Assembly (NCBI RefSeq): GCF_030316885.1
Contig: NZ_JASZYQ010000004.1
Coordinates: 468,183-532,182 of the forward strand
Reading direction: 5' to 3'
Length of the DNA stretch: 64,000 nt
Source of the DNA: Variovorax jilinensis
GTDB taxonomy: Bacteria; Pseudomonadota; Gammaproteobacteria; Burkholderiales; Burkholderiaceae_C
The notes below the pieces were generated by a model. The model saw nothing but the letters and a program-made list of their open reading frames with translations, searched no databases and was not told where the DNA came from. Position 1 is the stretch's first letter. Each line of letters starts with the position of its first letter. A program made the translations under genes and the position numbers. Positions 63,456 to 64,000 of the stretch are shown here, piece after piece.

Positions 63456-64000
63456 GAGGCTTCGTATGTGGTGGGCTGTGGGGGCTGCGCGGCCGGTGGT
63501 TGACGTTCGGGTAGCGCGGCGCGGCTTGTGGCTGTGGGCTGCGCGGCGCGGCTGGGGGTGTGGGTCGCGGGCTCCTGCCGTGGCGGTCGGCACGTAGCGC
63601 CGACTCCGTTGCGGTGCTCGCCTGCGGGCGGTGTCGCGGAACTCGTTGCGTGCCCCTTCGGTGCACGCCACTCGGACAGCCGCGACAAGCCAGACAACGA
63701 AGCGCGTGTCTTCGCACGCGCCCGCCCACAGACTGCGCTCCTCACCGCCCCGGAAGTCGCCCGCGCCCCACACCCCCAGCCACGCCGCGCCGGGACGTCA
63801 TGTCTGATCGAAGAGAAACGTACTGCCTCGGCCTTCATCCATCGGGTGCGCGTTCGCGCCCTGGCGTCACCTCGGTTTAGTCCTCGGGTGTTGATCGCGC
63901 CCTGAAACCGCCACACCGCCACCACAGCCGGGGTGTCTGCCGGTGGGCGGCGGTGCGCCTGTGGGGCGCCGAGGAGCGCAGCGTGGCCGGCTGCGCGTGC
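63456..64000. repeat. non-coding repeat-rich region at window end
   Basis: No gene is supported. Bases 63551-63569 (GCTGGGGGTGTGGGTCGCG) and an inverted, one-mismatch copy at 63762-63780 match 22844-22862. Bases 63925-63947 are the exact reverse complement of 22875-22897. The arrangement suggests several palindromic modules in a row. Short open frames here coincide with the repeats and lack ribosome-binding sites. Confidence 0.7.

Noticed and set aside
59472..63773. Very long open frame on the minus strand opposite nicA/nicB
   Set aside because: It is rich in arginine, alanine and histidine, has no family motifs and mirrors the GC-rich codons of the real genes. Plus-strand products there have complete cofactor motifs.
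63528..63905. Open frames in the last 0.5 kb
   Set aside because: They consist largely of repeat modules, lack ribosome-binding sites and show no domain features.

Overview
The window is a GC-rich (about 70%) bacterial chromosome segment, densely coded in the style of the Comamonadaceae (Burkholderiales). A Variovorax-like organism is my best inference. It rests on gene content: a methionine synthase split into two genes with an S-adenosylhomocysteine (SAH) riboswitch, many LysR regulators next to metabolic operons, GTP-type PEP carboxykinase, and short GC-rich palindromic repeats. No 16S or other marker is present, so the genus is not proven. I see no tRNA, rRNA, CRISPR array, phage or insertion sequence.

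1-22.7 kb is mixed housekeeping and accessory metabolism. It starts with the 3' end of a trehalase. Then come a DUF1127 protein divergent from a LysR gene, a leftward group (CopD-like protein, hypothetical protein, glutaminase, EamA transporter), a flavin reductase, an SpmA-SpmB fusion, a metallophosphoesterase, a small protein gene and LysR pair, pckG, threonine dehydratase, a tandem AAA+ ATPase, an S41 lipoprotein protease and recQ. An acyl-CoA dehydrogenase/CoA-transferase pair with a divergent LysR ends the section. RecQ carries an in-frame copy of an interspersed repeat inside its zinc-binding region.

22.7-36.8 kb is a histidine-utilisation locus. It begins with a hexanucleotide microsatellite and HutC-type operators, followed by a three-gene ABC importer, hutC, hutH, hutU, hutD, hutI, hutF and hutG. 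This is the five-step route through formimidoylglutamate deiminase to glutamate and formate. Two tightly coupled extra genes follow, a D-2-hydroxyacid-type FAD dehydrogenase and a HisC-like aminotransferase. They could feed imidazolelactate and imidazolepyruvate into histidine.

36.9-46.5 kb holds the two halves of methionine synthase. They are separated by an SH3/proline-glycine-rich exported protein, a LysR gene and a PACE-type efflux gene. The second half is preceded by an SAH riboswitch. A three-gene membrane glycosylation operon (GT-C-like, GT2, GtrA) follows.

46.5-63.5 kb is the most interesting region: two divergent transcription units that together look like a reductive nicotinamide/nicotinate catabolic system. 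Leftward lie a ferredoxin-NADP reductase, a TetR regulator and an enamidase. Rightward lie a 6-hydroxynicotinate reductase, a UPF0280 (ApbE-like) protein, two DUF1185 proteins, a branched-chain-type ABC importer with fused permeases, a Tat-exported nicotinamidase and a NicA/NicB-like molybdenum hydroxylase with three cytochrome c motifs. The predicted flow is nicotinamide to nicotinate in the periplasm, import, 6-hydroxynicotinate, tetrahydro-6-oxonicotinate, then 2-formylglutarate. A 26-bp perfect palindrome lies in the shared promoter region. The remaining 0.5 kb is non-coding and rich in repeats that also occur beside the hut locus.
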